A stretch of DNA of 64,000 bases from Hymenobacter sediminicola (lineage in GTDB: Bacteria; Bacteroidota; Bacteroidia; Cytophagales; Hymenobacteraceae), in assembly GCF_014250515.1 (NCBI RefSeq), contig NZ_CP060202.1:2043001-2107000 (forward strand). The letters are read 5' to 3'. Shown one piece after another: positions 17,301 through 29,508 of this stretch. How positions within the stretch are numbered: the first letter of the stretch is position 1; the number at the start of each line of letters is the position of its first letter. The notes beneath the pieces were generated by a model. The model was not told the DNA's origin. It did not search any database and saw only the letters and a program-made list of their open reading frames with translations. The position numbers and the translations under genes were made by a program.

Positions 17301-18323
17301 ATGTCAGTTAAACTCAAGAAACTCTCTCAGCAAACCATCGTTATCACCGGTGCTTCGTCCGGCATTGGCCTCGTAACGGCCCGCATGGCGGCCAAGGCCG
17401 GCGCCCGCCTGATTCTGGCAGCCCGCAGCGAAGACGCCCTGCGCCAGCTTACCAGCGAAATCCGGCAGGCCGGCGGCCGGGCCGATTACGTGGTGGCCGA
17501 CGTGAGCAAGCCCGAGGACGTGCAGCGCCTGGCCCAAGAAGCCGCCACCCGCTACGGCGGCTACGACACCTGGATCAACAACGCTGGCGTGAGCATCTAC
17601 GGCAAGCTGGAGCAGGTGCCCGTGGAAGATATGCGCCGTTTGTTCGACGTGAACTTCTGGGGCCTGGTGAATGGCTCATTGGAAGCCGCCAAGCACCTCA
17701 AAGGCAAAGGCGGCGCCATCATCAACGTGGGCAGCATTTTGTCGGAAGTCACGGCTATTCTGCAGACCATCTACTCGGCCAGCAAGCACGCTGTGAAAGG
17801 CTTCACGGATGGATTGCGCATGGAACTGGAAATGGACGAAGCCCCGATTTCAGTGACCCTGATTCAGCCTTCGGCCATCGACACGCCGTACCCGATTCAC
17901 GCCAAAAACTATATGGAGCGCGAAGCCCAGCACGCGCCCCCGGCTTACGCCCCCGAAACCGTAGCCCGCGCCATTCTGCATGCGGCCGCCCACCCCGAGC
18001 GCGACGTAGTGGTGGGCGGCGGCGGCCGGGCCTTCATCGGCATGAACCGCTGGACGCCCGCGCTGCTCGACCAGTTCATGGAAAAGGTGTTCGTAAAGCA
18101 GGAAAAGGCCGATTACGCCCCACGTCCGGTGCAGCAAAACGGCCTCGACCGGCCCATGGGTGAGTTGGAGGAGCGCGGCAACTACCCTGGCAGCACCCGC
18201 GAAACCAGCTACTACACCGAAGCCGTTACGCGCAGCAACACAGGCCTGAAAGCTGCTTTGCTGGTTGGTGCCGGCGTGGCCGCGGCGGCGTGGCTGAATG
18301 GCAAGTCCAGTCAGAACAAATAA
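17301..18323 (+). CDS. SDR oxidoreductase with C-terminal anchor
   Basis: 340 residues. The classical short-chain dehydrogenase core has the cofactor loop GASSGIG (17-23), NNAG (93-96), Ser145 and the YSASK pair Tyr158/Lys162. The Arg in 'LAARSED' favours NADP(H). Beyond the usual 250-residue core there is an extension of about 90 residues that ends in a hydrophobic segment ('AALLVGAGVAAAAWL', about 319-333), which could tether the enzyme to the membrane. Substrate unknown. A strong terminator follows. Confidence 0.88.
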   Translation: MSVKLKKLSQQTIVITGASSGIGLVTARMAAKAGARLILAARSEDALRQLTSEIRQAGGRADYVVADVSKPEDVQRLAQEAATRYGGYDTWINNAGVSIYGKLEQVPVEDMRRLFDVNFWGLVNGSLEAAKHLKGKGGAIINVGSILSEVTAILQTIYSASKHAVKGFTDGLRMELEMDEAPISVTLIQPSAIDTPYPIHAKNYMEREAQHAPPAYAPETVARAILHAAAHPERDVVVGGGGRAFIGMNRWTPALLDQFMEKVFVKQEKADYAPRPVQQNGLDRPMGELEERGNYPGSTRETSYYTEAVTRSNTGLKAALLVGAGVAAAAWLNGKSSQNK

Positions 18324-18341
18324 GCTGACTACCAGAAATAC

Positions 18342-18377
18342 AAACGGCCCCACTGATCTGTGTCAGTGGGGCCGTTT
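18342..18377. terminator. Bidirectional terminator
   Basis: AAACGGCCCCACTGA pairs perfectly with TCAGTGGGGCCGTTT between the convergent SDR and nuclease genes. Confidence 0.85.
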
Positions 18378-18411
18378 GGCGTTCAGTTCAACTAGATTCA
18401 GTACCAGAAAG

Positions 18412-19197
18412 TTAACCTAGCACTTCGTTCAGCAAGCCCGCCAGCCGCACGCCGGCCTGCTGAATTCGCTGCTTCATCATTTCGGAGTGCGCCGGGTAGT
18501 AGTTATAGTCGATGTCGCCGTTGGCCGGGGCGCTGCGATACACCTGTTCACTGGCTTGGTACGACTCCCAGAACCAGCTTTCCGGTGACGCGGCCTGCCA
18601 CGCGCGCACCTGCTGGCGCCGGATGGGACCGTCGTATTTAGTGGCCATTTCTGAGTAGGTGAGGCCCTGATAGTCAATCAGGCCACTGTCCCAGAGGCTG
18701 TGCATGTTGGTGTCTTTGCCGCGGTATTTCACCTTGATGTCGTTGCCGCCTTTGTCGTCGGCGTGGCCGGCGTGCAGCGGCTGGTGCGCATCACCCACGA
18801 TATGCACCACGAACTTGAGAGCCGCCACTTTCTCGGCCTGCGACTTGGCGGGGTCGGTCAGTTCTTTGAGTTTGGCCTGCAGCACGTTGTAGGCGTTGGG
18901 GCTGGTCTGGCTCTTTAGGTCCTGCAGGTACTGGGTTTCGTTCAAGCCCACGGGCGAATTGACGTAGTGCCAGGGCGCGGTTTCCTTGAACTCGGGGTAA
19001 TAGCGGATTTCATCGGGCCAAGTGCTGATCAGAGCCAGAGTTTCGGTACCCAGCAGGCGCTGCACTTCGCGGCGGGCCTTGCGGTTGAGGTGGTTTTCGG
19101 CAATCTGGCCCACGGCCCGGTGCCCGTCAACGCCCCAGGCCCACAAACTCAGCGGCGACAAAAGCAAGAAAAACAGCGGCAGCAAACGCTTGCGCAT
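18412..19197 (-). CDS. Secreted S1/P1 nuclease
   Basis: 261 residues with signal peptide MRKRLLPLFFLLLSPLSLWA. Cleavage after Ala20 would expose Trp21 ('WGVDGHRAVGQIA'). In S1/P1 enzymes the mature N-terminal Trp and the following His bind the zinc cluster, so the processing site is functionally required. The central 'HIVGDAHQPLHAGHADDKGGND' and 'NMHSLWDSGLI' complete the three-zinc site. The enzyme cleaves single-stranded DNA and RNA outside the cytoplasm, probably for phosphate and nucleotide scavenging. Confidence 0.93.
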   Translation of the reverse strand: MRKRLLPLFFLLLSPLSLWAWGVDGHRAVGQIAENHLNRKARREVQRLLGTETLALISTWPDEIRYYPEFKETAPWHYVNSPVGLNETQYLQDLKSQTSPNAYNVLQAKLKELTDPAKSQAEKVAALKFVVHIVGDAHQPLHAGHADDKGGNDIKVKYRGKDTNMHSLWDSGLIDYQGLTYSEMATKYDGPIRRQQVRAWQAASPESWFWESYQASEQVYRSAPANGDIDYNYYPAHSEMMKQRIQQAGVRLAGLLNEVLG

Positions 19198-19353
19198 AAT
19201 CAGAAAAGGAAGATGAGAAGGTCGGAAAAGAAGGGCAAATTACTGCCATTCCGAGGATTTGCGGCAATCCAACCGGTAAAGTTGGTGCAGTTCAGCGGCT
19301 TGTCATGGTTCGTTTCAACTTCTTCGACGGTAGCTGCTATTCCTGAAACGCAA

Positions 19354-19382
19354 AAGCCCCGCCGGCACTGCCAGCGGGGCTT
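19354..19382 (-). terminator. pckA terminator
   Basis: AAGCCCCGCCGG and CCAGCGGGGCTT form a 12-bp stem with one mismatch, followed by T residues on the minus strand, 22 bp past the pckA stop. Confidence 0.75.
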
Positions 19383-19403
19383 CTGAGTCAATCAGTTTAA
19401 GCG

Positions 19404-21017
<1,614 letters not shown>

Positions 21018-21066
21018 AACAGAAGCCGGAAACTGGGTTGGGTGGGAAAATGGGGGAACGGTAAGA

Positions 21067-21096
21067 CAAAAATAGGCAAAACGCCGGTCCGGCAAC
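21067..21096 (-). promoter_or_regulatory. Promoter of pckA
   Basis: On the minus strand GTTG (21096-21093), 18 bp, then TATTTTTG (21074-21067). It would give a leader of roughly 45 nt before the ATG at 21017. Confidence 0.5.
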
Positions 21097-21267
21097 GTTG
21101 CCGGAAAAATTATTGCGAAAATTCGCTGGCCCAACGGCGGCCGGCCGCGGCTAAGCAGGCAAATACGGGGCGCTATTTCGGGGTTAGGAAACTTTTGTAG
21201 CTTTACCAACCTCCGTGCGGTTGCAGCCGGCGGCCTTTTCTCCTTTTCATCACTTCATTTTCATTTC

Positions 21268-22917
21268 ATGCAAACGACCTCCGCCGTGCAGGAGCAGCCC
21301 CACATGGCCGCTTCCACCGGCCACCCGAAGGGCCTTTATGTGCTCTTTGCCACTGAGATGTGGGAGCGGTTCAGCTACTACGGCATGCGCGCCCTGCTGG
21401 CGCTCTACATGGCTAATGCGCTATTGTTCGATAAAGCCTTGACTTCTCGGATATATGGCGACTACACCTCTCTCGTCTACCTGACGCCCCTGCTGGGCGG
21501 GTACATGGCTGACCGGTATTGGGGCAACCGCCGCTCTATTCTGATCGGGGGCCTGATGATGGCGCTGGGGCAGTTTAGCTTGTTTGCATCGGCTTCGCTC
21601 TACACGCCGGGCCAGACGGCCGTGTCGTCGGCACAGATGGCGCTGTTTTTCCTGGGACTGGGAATGCTCATCTTCGGCAACGGCTTCTTCAAGCCAAATA
21701 TCTCGTCGATGGTGGGGACGCTCTACCCCAAAGGCGACAGCCGGATTGATGCGGCCTACACCATATTCTATATGGGCATCAACCTGGGGGCATTCTTCTC
21801 ACCCCTGGTGTGCGGCACGCTGGGCGAGGTGTATGACGCTAGCGGCAACATTGTGCCCTCGGAGTTTAAGTGGGGCTTTCTGGCGGCCGGTATTGGGATG
21901 CTGATTGGCAGCCTGACGTTCGAGTTGTTCAAGAACAAGTACGTGGTTGGTCCGGAAGGCGCGGCGCTGGGGGCCAAGCCCGAGCGTACCGTGGAGCACT
22001 CGCCCGTAGTGCCCGTCAACACCGATTCTCCGGTGCGCACCGAAACCATTGCCCAGCCGGCTACCAGCTTCGCCAGCCAGCTGCCCAAGCTCATCGGCAT
22101 TTTTGTGGTGGTGTACGCGGCCATTGCCTGGTTTATGAACTATGACTGGATTGGGGCCCTGGTATTCTCCGCCATGATTGTGGCTCCCATAGCCGTACTG
22201 TCCGATGATTCGCTGACCAAGCGGGAGCGGGAGAAAATCTATGTGATTCTGATTCTCAGCTTCTTCGTAATCTTCTTCTGGGGCGCGTTCGAGCAAGCCG
22301 GTGCTTCTCTTACTTTCTTCGCCGCCGAGCAGACTGACCGTCAGCTGACGGCCAGCTATACCGTGCCGGCTTCTTACTTCCAGTCGGCCAACGCCTTGTT
22401 CATTATCATCTTCGCGCCCATCTTTGCCGTCATCTGGACGGTGCTGGGCAAGCGCGGCCTGGAGCCCTCCTCGCCGCTGAAAATGTCGATTGGCCTGATG
22501 TTCCTGGCCGTTGGCTACCTCATCATTGCCTTCGGCGTAAAGGGCGTGGATGCCAGTACCAAAGTGAGTATGTTCTGGTTGATTACGATGTACCTGATGC
22601 ACACCTTCGGCGAGCTATGCCTGTCGCCGATTGGCTTGGCGCTGGTAAACAAGCTGGCTCCGGCCCGCTTCGCCTCGCTGCTGATGGCCGTCTGGTTTCT
22701 GGCTACGGCCGCCGGCAACAAGTTTGCGGGCGTACTGAGCGGCCTGTATCCGGAGCCCGGCAAGCCTGCTCCGCACTTCGTAGGCTTCGAAATCACGGGC
22801 CTCTACGAGTTCTTCCTGATCTTTGTGGTGCTGTCGGCCGCCGCTTCGCTGGTGCTGTTCTTCCTCTACCGCAAGCTCACCACCATGATGAACGAGCCCG
22901 TAGCTACGGCTGCGTAA
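21268..22917 (+). CDS. POT/PTR family peptide transporter
   Basis: 549 residues, polytopic. The N-terminal signature '[19 protein letters not shown]' contains the ExxERFxYYG motif used for proton coupling and peptide binding in proton-dependent oligopeptide transporters. '[14 protein letters not shown]' and '[18 protein letters not shown]' are the second family signature. A long loop (about residues 228-262) separates the two halves. It imports di- and tripeptides across the inner membrane with protons. Divergent from pckA; followed by a terminator. Confidence 0.95.
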   Translation: MQTTSAVQEQPHMAASTGHPKGLYVLFATEMWERFSYYGMRALLALYMANALLFDKALTSRIYGDYTSLVYLTPLLGGYMADRYWGNRRSILIGGLMMALGQFSLFASASLYTPGQTAVSSAQMALFFLGLGMLIFGNGFFKPNISSMVGTLYPKGDSRIDAAYTIFYMGINLGAFFSPLVCGTLGEVYDASGNIVPSEFKWGFLAAGIGMLIGSLTFELFKNKYVVGPEGAALGAKPERTVEHSPVVPVNTDSPVRTETIAQPATSFASQLPKLIGIFVVVYAAIAWFMNYDWIGALVFSAMIVAPIAVLSDDSLTKREREKIYVILILSFFVIFFWGAFEQAGASLTFFAAEQTDRQLTASYTVPASYFQSANALFIIIFAPIFAVIWTVLGKRGLEPSSPLKMSIGLMFLAVGYLIIAFGVKGVDASTKVSMFWLITMYLMHTFGELCLSPIGLALVNKLAPARFASLLMAVWFLATAAGNKFAGVLSGLYPEPGKPAPHFVGFEITGLYEFFLIFVVLSAAASLVLFFLYRKLTTMMNEPVATAA

Positions 22918-22933
22918 AGCTTTACTGAGATTG

Positions 22934-22969
22934 AAAAGCCCTGCCAGAATGTTCTGGCAGGGCTTTTTT
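22934..22969 (+). terminator. Terminator of the POT transporter gene
   Basis: AAAAGCCCTGCCAGAA pairs with TTCTGGCAGGGCTTTT and continues into T residues, 17 bp after the stop codon. Confidence 0.9.
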
Positions 22970-22992
22970 GTGAAATTTCGGTGGATGAATGG

Positions 22993-23080
22993 TAGCGCGG
23001 ACTTGGTAGTTCGCGCCCTGGGGCCAGTAAAACGGAATCGTCCGTACGGCGCGGAGACGCGAACTACCAAGTTCGCGCTA
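22993..23080. repeat. Palindromic repeat element, 88 bp
   Basis: Arms of 23 bp (22993-23015 and 23058-23080) are inverted copies with one mismatch; the arm core is CTTGGTAGTTCGCG. The 42-bp interior is not coding. I remember very similar arms as common intergenic repeats in Hymenobacter genomes, so this may be a REP or small MITE copy. Confidence 0.7.
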
Positions 23081-23202
23081 CTACCTGCTGACTACGAACA
23101 GTTGAAACGGCCAAAGTGGGCCACAATAGGGGGCATAATTATCCTTTTTTTCGTCAGTAGTCAACTGATGCAAAAAAGTAACTTACACTTTCATCGGACA
23201 CG

Positions 23203-23240
23203 AAAAAGCCCCGCCGGACACTGGTCCGGCGGGGCTTTTT
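23203..23240 (-). terminator. groEL terminator
   Basis: AAAAAGCCCCGCCGGA pairs perfectly with TCCGGCGGGGCTTTTT. On the minus strand it follows groEL by about 29 bp and ends in T residues. Confidence 0.9.
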
Positions 23241-23268
23241 GGCTTAGCGGTTGGCTTAGTGGCTGATA

Positions 23269-24912
<1,644 letters not shown>

Positions 24913-24954
24913 TTATTCGGGTATGGGGAATTCAAAGAGAAAGAAAGGGTCGGC

Positions 24955-25245
24955 TTAGAGTACGGCAAAGATGTCCGACTCCTTCATGATGAGGTAATCC
25001 TCACCGTCAACCGTAATTTCAGTGCCGGCATATTTGCCGTAGAGCACCTGGTCACCTGCCTTTACCTGGGGCTTGATGGTCGTGCCATTGTCGGCAACTT
25101 TACCTTCACCCACGGCTACTACTTCGCCACGCTGGGGTTTCTCCTTGGCCGTGTCGGGGATAATGATGCCCGATTTGGTTTTTTCCTCGGCAGCGGCCGG
25201 CGCGACAATCACGCGGTCAGCCAGCGGTTTGATGCTAAGCGACAT
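24955..25245 (-). CDS. groES: Co-chaperonin GroES (10 kDa)
   Basis: 96 residues from the ATG at 25245; upstream in-frame codons are outside the family. '[10 protein letters not shown]' at the start, the mobile loop around '[18 protein letters not shown]' and '[11 protein letters not shown]' are intact. It caps the GroEL ring. I looked for a CIRCE operator (TTAGCACTC-N9-GAGTGCTAA) in the upstream 100 bp and saw none, so HrcA control is not evident. Confidence 0.98.
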   Translation of the reverse strand: MSLSIKPLADRVIVAPAAAEEKTKSGIIIPDTAKEKPQRGEVVAVGEGKVADNGTTIKPQVKAGDQVLYGKYAGTEITVDGEDYLIMKESDIFAVL

Positions 25246-25530
25246 ATTGTACGTTTTGGTTGAAAGGTTTACTTGAAACGGGATGGTGTCGGCGCTCCTG
25301 CACTTCTTATGCCAGCCCGCCGAACCTGACAGAATGAACGCCACAAAGGCCGAAAATCCGCCATCTTGCTACGCCAGCCTGCCAAACGTGACACAACTAG
25401 GTGACAGTGCTGCCCGATATGCCGGACCCCGACAGGGCGAAGGTAAGGGAATAGCAGAGCGTGCAACGTGCATTATTGCGGGCTTGACTTTACTGCCGCT
25501 CAACGGCCATTCAGGACTACTACAAAGAAA

Positions 25531-25562
25531 AACGGCGGCTCCCTACACATGGAGCCGCCGTT
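25531..25562 (-). terminator. Terminator after secG
   Basis: AACGGCGGCTCC and GGAGCCGCCGTT form a perfect 12-bp stem, 23 bp past secG, with a short T-rich tail on the minus strand. It separates the secG run from groESL. Confidence 0.8.
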
Positions 25563-25584
25563 CAGACGTTGCTTTTCAGGAAGC

Positions 25585-25992
25585 CTAGTTGGCCGGTGCA
25601 GGTACTTCGGCGGGAGCCTGGGCTGGCTGCTGAGCCGGAGCGGCATCAGTACCGGGGGCCGTTGCTGGTGCCGTTGCGCCAGGTACTGTAGGAGCCGGTG
25701 CGGCCGGTAGGCGGGTCTCCATGGCTTTTTGCTGGTTTACGCTGCGGCCGGGGCCGGCATCAGTTGTGCCCGTAAGCACGTGCGTGCCCAGCGTGAGCAC
25801 CATCAGGGCAATGGCAAAGCCCCAGGTGAGTTTTTCGAGCAGGTCGCCGGTGCGCTTTACGCCCATCAGGTTGGCTGCGCCGCCCGAGCCAAACTGGCTT
25901 GACAGTCCACCACCTTTGGGGTTCTGGGCCAGCACCACCAGGGCAAGCAGGAAACACACGAAAAGAATTACAATAATAAGCGCAGTGTACAT
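25585..25992 (-). CDS. secG: Preprotein translocase subunit SecG
   Basis: 135 residues. Two membrane helices (about 3-22 and 56-74) flank the conserved cytoplasmic loop 'VVLAQNPKGGGLSSQFG', typical of SecG. The C-terminal 50 residues are an Ala/Pro-rich tail, a feature often seen in Bacteroidota SecG. It supports SecYE/SecA protein export at the inner membrane. The ATG follows directly on the stop codon of the upstream gene (TAGATG), so the two are probably translationally coupled. Confidence 0.95.
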   Translation of the reverse strand: MYTALIIVILFVCFLLALVVLAQNPKGGGLSSQFGSGGAANLMGVKRTGDLLEKLTWGFAIALMVLTLGTHVLTGTTDAGPGRSVNQQKAMETRLPAAPAPTVPGATAPATAPGTDAAPAQQPAQAPAEVPAPAN

Positions 25993-27450
25993 CTACTCCG
26001 GAGTTTGCAGTTGTTGAATTTGGTCGGTAAAGTACGCGCTTTTTTCCGGCTGGCGCACCATCAGCCGTTCATATATTTCAATGGCTTTATCAATTTTGCC
26101 CTGTTTTACCATGATCTTGGCCAAGCTTTCGGAGGCGAGCTGCGGCACTACGCTGGTACTCCGCACTGACAAATCGGTCTGCTCTTCGGCTAGCGACAAC
26201 CGCACGGCTGGCGACTTCAGGCGCGGCTGATTTTTGAGGAAACGGTTAATCAGATCGAACGGCGAAGGGCCGGGCTCGGCTTTGGGACGATGGGCAACTC
26301 CATGAGCATGCAGCAGCGCATCAGGTGCAAAAAACTCGTCAGCGGGCAGCGCCGAAGTTAGTTCGCCATCCTGCATCTGTAGCGCATAGCCCAGCCGGCT
26401 GCCGCCACCTAGCAGCGCATAGGCTAGCTCCGCATCAGAGCGGAACAACGGCACTGTTTCCCGAGAGACGGGCAGCGGTTCCTCTTCCTCCTCATCGGCG
26501 CCGGGCAACTGGTAGAGCGCAGAAACTGGTGGGGTAGCGGACCCGCCCAACCCAAACTCAAAGCGGGAGATACCGGCCTCTACTGGCGGTCGAATAGGAG
26601 GCGCTACAGCCGGTAAAAGCTCATCATTCTCTGGCAGCAGCGCTGGAGCAGGCTGCTCTACAGCCGCCGCTTCCGCTGGCTCCAGCTGGTTTGCGTCCAG
26701 TGAAACAGGCTGATCTAAAACAGAGGAACCGTCGGTCGTGTCAACAGGCTCATCATCTGCTACTTCGACACCCGCTTCTGAGGGTGTTGCTGTTTCAGCG
26801 CTGGCAGCAGGAGCTACTAACGGGGCAGTTGCTGGGGCCGTGGGAACCTCTACAGTAGTGGCCGTTGCTGACTCCGTCGCTTCCGCAGCCATTGGGGTTT
26901 CTACAGCGGCATCCTCTAAAGTATCAGCAGCTAAAAGGTTGACTGCTAATTCTTCAGAAGTCGAATCTTCTTCTTCGGCCGAGGATGGTACTAACTCAGC
27001 GGAAGTAGTATTTGCGGCCACAGGCTCCTCGCCCGTATCCTCCGCCGCTGAAAGGTGGGCTGGTTCGGTTTCATTGACTTCTAGCGCCTGTACGTCTTCA
27101 GTGCCCAGAGTCTGAAGGAAAGAGGTGGCAGTGCCGGCCGGCAACGCAGCGGGGCGGGTCCTGCTTGCCTCGGGCAGGTTGGCAGCAGTTTCCGCCAGCC
27201 GCGTGGCAGGCTCTTGAGCGGGCTGCTCCAGCAACTGGCGCAGCAGTTGGCGGTCGGTGGCGTAGGTGGCCGCCCGGCGCAGGCGCTGGCTGGCCAGCAT
27301 ACTGCCCCGGTCATGAGCGGCCTTGGCCAGCAGTACGTGGGCGGTCTGGCAGTACGGAAACGTCGTCGCCAACTGTTCCAGCTCCCGGATTTCGGCTTCT
27401 GAAATCCGGTTCACATGGTCCAGAATATGTAACAGCGACGCACGGGTCAT
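25993..27450 (-). CDS. Acidic low-complexity protein with C-terminal TPR
   Basis: 485 residues. The N-terminal 75 residues are helical ('LLHILDHVNRISEAEIRELEQLATTFPYCQTAHVLLA'), a segment conserved in Bacteroidota proteins at this locus. Residues of about 75-310 are rich in Ala, Glu, Thr and Pro and look disordered. The end ('LAKIMVKQGKIDKAIEIYERLMVRQPEKSAYF') is one TPR-like hairpin. No signal peptide. Position between lptE and secG is, as far as I recall, conserved in the phylum, which hints at a link to envelope assembly. Function unknown. Confidence 0.75.
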   Translation of the reverse strand: MTRASLLHILDHVNRISEAEIRELEQLATTFPYCQTAHVLLAKAAHDRGSMLASQRLRRAATYATDRQLLRQLLEQPAQEPATRLAETAANLPEASRTRPAALPAGTATSFLQTLGTEDVQALEVNETEPAHLSAAEDTGEEPVAANTTSAELVPSSAEEEDSTSEELAVNLLAADTLEDAAVETPMAAEATESATATTVEVPTAPATAPLVAPAASAETATPSEAGVEVADDEPVDTTDGSSVLDQPVSLDANQLEPAEAAAVEQPAPALLPENDELLPAVAPPIRPPVEAGISRFEFGLGGSATPPVSALYQLPGADEEEEEPLPVSRETVPLFRSDAELAYALLGGGSRLGYALQMQDGELTSALPADEFFAPDALLHAHGVAHRPKAEPGPSPFDLINRFLKNQPRLKSPAVRLSLAEEQTDLSVRSTSVVPQLASESLAKIMVKQGKIDKAIEIYERLMVRQPEKSAYFTDQIQQLQTPE

Positions 27451-27566
27451 GGGGTAACTACTTGAGTGGCAAAGGTGTCATCAGCAGGCAAGGCATCGCC
27501 ACTTTCTGACCTGCTGAACAGCGGGCCGCAACAATACGGCAATTTACGCAGGGAACCACACCCTCG

Positions 27567-28106
27567 CTACCAGTTGGCCACCGATTTGTTGAAGGCGTCG
27601 GTGATGATGTTCTGCGTGATGCGACGCGTGGCGGTAGGGTCGTTGTTGATCTGCGTGATGTCCTGCGTGGCTGGAAAGTCGCCGTTGCTCTGGAACGTCT
27701 GCTCGAAATCCTGCTTGGGGTCGTTGGTGTTGGTGAACTTCACGCGCACCTGAATCGTGAGGCGGTTTACGCCGGCCTGGTCGATGCCGTTCTGGTTCTG
27801 GATGGCCGCTGGGGCGAAATCATAGGCCGTAATGGCCCCTTCAAACTGTAGGTCGCCGTCGCGCGGCACTAGCTTGAGGGAGGTGTTGCGCTGGAAATAG
27901 TCCTTGAAATCCTCCGTGAAGCGTTGCGCCAGAAAAGAGGGCCCGTTGCTGGAGGTGTTCTGGAAGGTGGCAATGGAAATGGTTTTCACGGCCGGATCGA
28001 TGTTGGTGCCGCTGAACGAGTACACCTTGCAGCCATGCAACCCGAGCAGCAGAAACAGGCCCACTACCCAGAAAAACACCTTCGATACCTGATTACGCTT
28101 GTTCAA
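27567..28106 (-). CDS. lptE: LPS assembly lipoprotein LptE
   Basis: 179 residues with N-terminal signal and lipobox LGLHGC (Cys26 lipidated). The mature part ('YSFSGTNIDPAVKTISIATFQNTSSNGP', 'FEGAITAYDFAP') matches the Bacteroidota LptE family, which with LptD inserts lipopolysaccharide into the outer membrane. The start overlaps the end of the upstream sigma-54 activator by 14 nt, indicating coupled translation. Confidence 0.9.
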   Translation of the reverse strand: MNKRNQVSKVFFWVVGLFLLLGLHGCKVYSFSGTNIDPAVKTISIATFQNTSSNGPSFLAQRFTEDFKDYFQRNTSLKLVPRDGDLQFEGAITAYDFAPAAIQNQNGIDQAGVNRLTIQVRVKFTNTNDPKQDFEQTFQSNGDFPATQDITQINNDPTATRRITQNIITDAFNKSVANW

Positions 28107-29406
28107 GGTCGTATTGCTTTAGCTTGCGGTAGAGCGTGCGCTCCGAAATGCCCAGGTCGTGGGCGGCATACTTGCGCTTGTTGTGGTGCTTCTTCAACGC
28201 CTTCATAATCATTTCCTTCTCCTTGGCTTCTAGGGAAAGGGTTTCCTCCTCGGTTTCGTGCGGAATGTCTTCCACGCGCTGGGTATCTTCCTCCTCGTAG
28301 TCGGTGGCGTCGTCGAGGGCTCCGGGGGTGAGAATATATTCTGTGGCGCCGCCATCCGGGGAGGGCTGGCGCAGCGGGCGGGCACCCTCGTAAGGCGCGG
28401 CGTTGAGGTTGGTAAACAGGTGGCTGTTCTGGCGCAGGAGTTCTTGCGAGTCCTGCGGGCGCTGACCGGCGGCCAGTTCCAGCACCAGCTTCTTGAGGTC
28501 CGTCATGTCGCGGCGCATGTCGAAGAGCACCTTGTAGAGCAGGTCACGTTCCGAGTAGCCATTGCCAGCGGCCTCGGGGCCGGCGGCGTGCAGCAACATG
28601 GGCAGCTGGCTGGCCTGTTGCACGGGCAAATACTGGCGGAGGCGGCGGATGTCCACGTCGCGGTCCGTTTCCAGCACCGACATCTGCTCGGCTACATTCT
28701 TGAGCTGGCGAATGTTGCCGGGGAAGCGGAAGCGCTGCAATTCCTGCACCGCATCAGGCGTGAGGGTCACCGGCTTCACGCGGTAACGGTCGGCAAAATC
28801 CGTAACGAACTTTCTGAATAATAAATAAATATCGTCGCCTCGTTCACGCAGTGGTGGAACTGTAATCGGAACGGTATTGAGGCGGTAGTAGAGGTCTTCG
28901 CGGAAGCGGCCTTCGCGCACGGCATCCAGCAGGTTCACGTTGGTGGCCGCCACTACACGCACGTCAGTCTTCTGGACTTTGGACGAGCCCACCCGAATAA
29001 ATTCGCCGTTTTCGAGCACGCGCAGCAGGCGGGCCTGCGTGCCGAGCGGCATCTCCCCGATTTCGTCTAGGAAGATGGTGCCGCCGTTGGTCACCTCGAA
29101 GTAGCCTTTGCGGGCTTCCTGAGCACCTGTAAACGAGCCTTTTTCGTGACCAAACAGCTCCGAGTCGATGGTGCCTTCCGGAATGGCGCCGCAGTTAATG
29201 GCAATAAACTGCCCGTGCTTGCGCGGCGACAATGAGTGGATAATCTTCGAAAATGATTCCTTGCCGGAGCCGCTTTCGCCCGTTATCAGCACCGTCATAT
29301 CGGTCGGGGCCACCTGCGCCGCTACCTGAATAGCGTAGTTCAGCGAGGGCGCATTGCCGATAATGCCAAAGCGCTGTTTGATGGATTGTATTTCGGAAGG
29401 TGTCAA
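28093..29406 (-). CDS. Sigma-54-dependent activator without receiver domain
   Basis: 437 residues, apparently from a TTG at 29406 because homology starts at once ('IQSIKQRFGIIGNAPSLNYAI'). The AAA+ domain has Walker A GESGSGKE (43-50), the sigma-54-contacting loop GHEKGSFTGA (86-95; the usual GAFTGA reads GSFTGA) and Walker B 'GGTIFLDEIGEMP'. A Fis-type HTH closes the protein ('AAHDLGISERTLYRKLK'). There is no N-terminal response-regulator or sensor domain, so activity must be controlled otherwise. The C-terminal linker (about 300-400) is acidic and variable. It lies in the miaB-lptE-secG run. Confidence 0.92.
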   Translation of the reverse strand: MTPSEIQSIKQRFGIIGNAPSLNYAIQVAAQVAPTDMTVLITGESGSGKESFSKIIHSLSPRKHGQFIAINCGAIPEGTIDSELFGHEKGSFTGAQEARKGYFEVTNGGTIFLDEIGEMPLGTQARLLRVLENGEFIRVGSSKVQKTDVRVVAATNVNLLDAVREGRFREDLYYRLNTVPITVPPLRERGDDIYLLFRKFVTDFADRYRVKPVTLTPDAVQELQRFRFPGNIRQLKNVAEQMSVLETDRDVDIRRLRQYLPVQQASQLPMLLHAAGPEAAGNGYSERDLLYKVLFDMRRDMTDLKKLVLELAAGQRPQDSQELLRQNSHLFTNLNAAPYEGARPLRQPSPDGGATEYILTPGALDDATDYEEEDTQRVEDIPHETEEETLSLEAKEKEMIMKALKKHHNKRKYAAHDLGISERTLYRKLKQYDLEQA

Positions 29407-29508
29407 GTCAGGAGTGTTTTCGTAGGGTAGACGAATTGCTAGGGCGGTTTATTTTCAGCTAGGCTGAAGAAACTTTATTATCCTACCTCAAAGCAGGACA
29501 ATGTAAAG

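Larger units (their letters stand above)
22918..23268. other. Intergenic region with hairpins and palindrome
   Basis: Apart from two terminators and the palindrome listed separately it shows nothing. A plus-strand open frame through it (22931-23266) reads across all three hairpins and is not a believable gene. Confidence 0.7.

Noticed and set aside
22931-23266. Plus-strand open frame between the POT gene and groEL
   Set aside because: It reads through two terminators and a palindrome; no protein-like features.
25246-25350. Possible CIRCE operator upstream of groES
   Set aside because: No TTAGCACTC-N9-GAGTGCTAA or near match was found.
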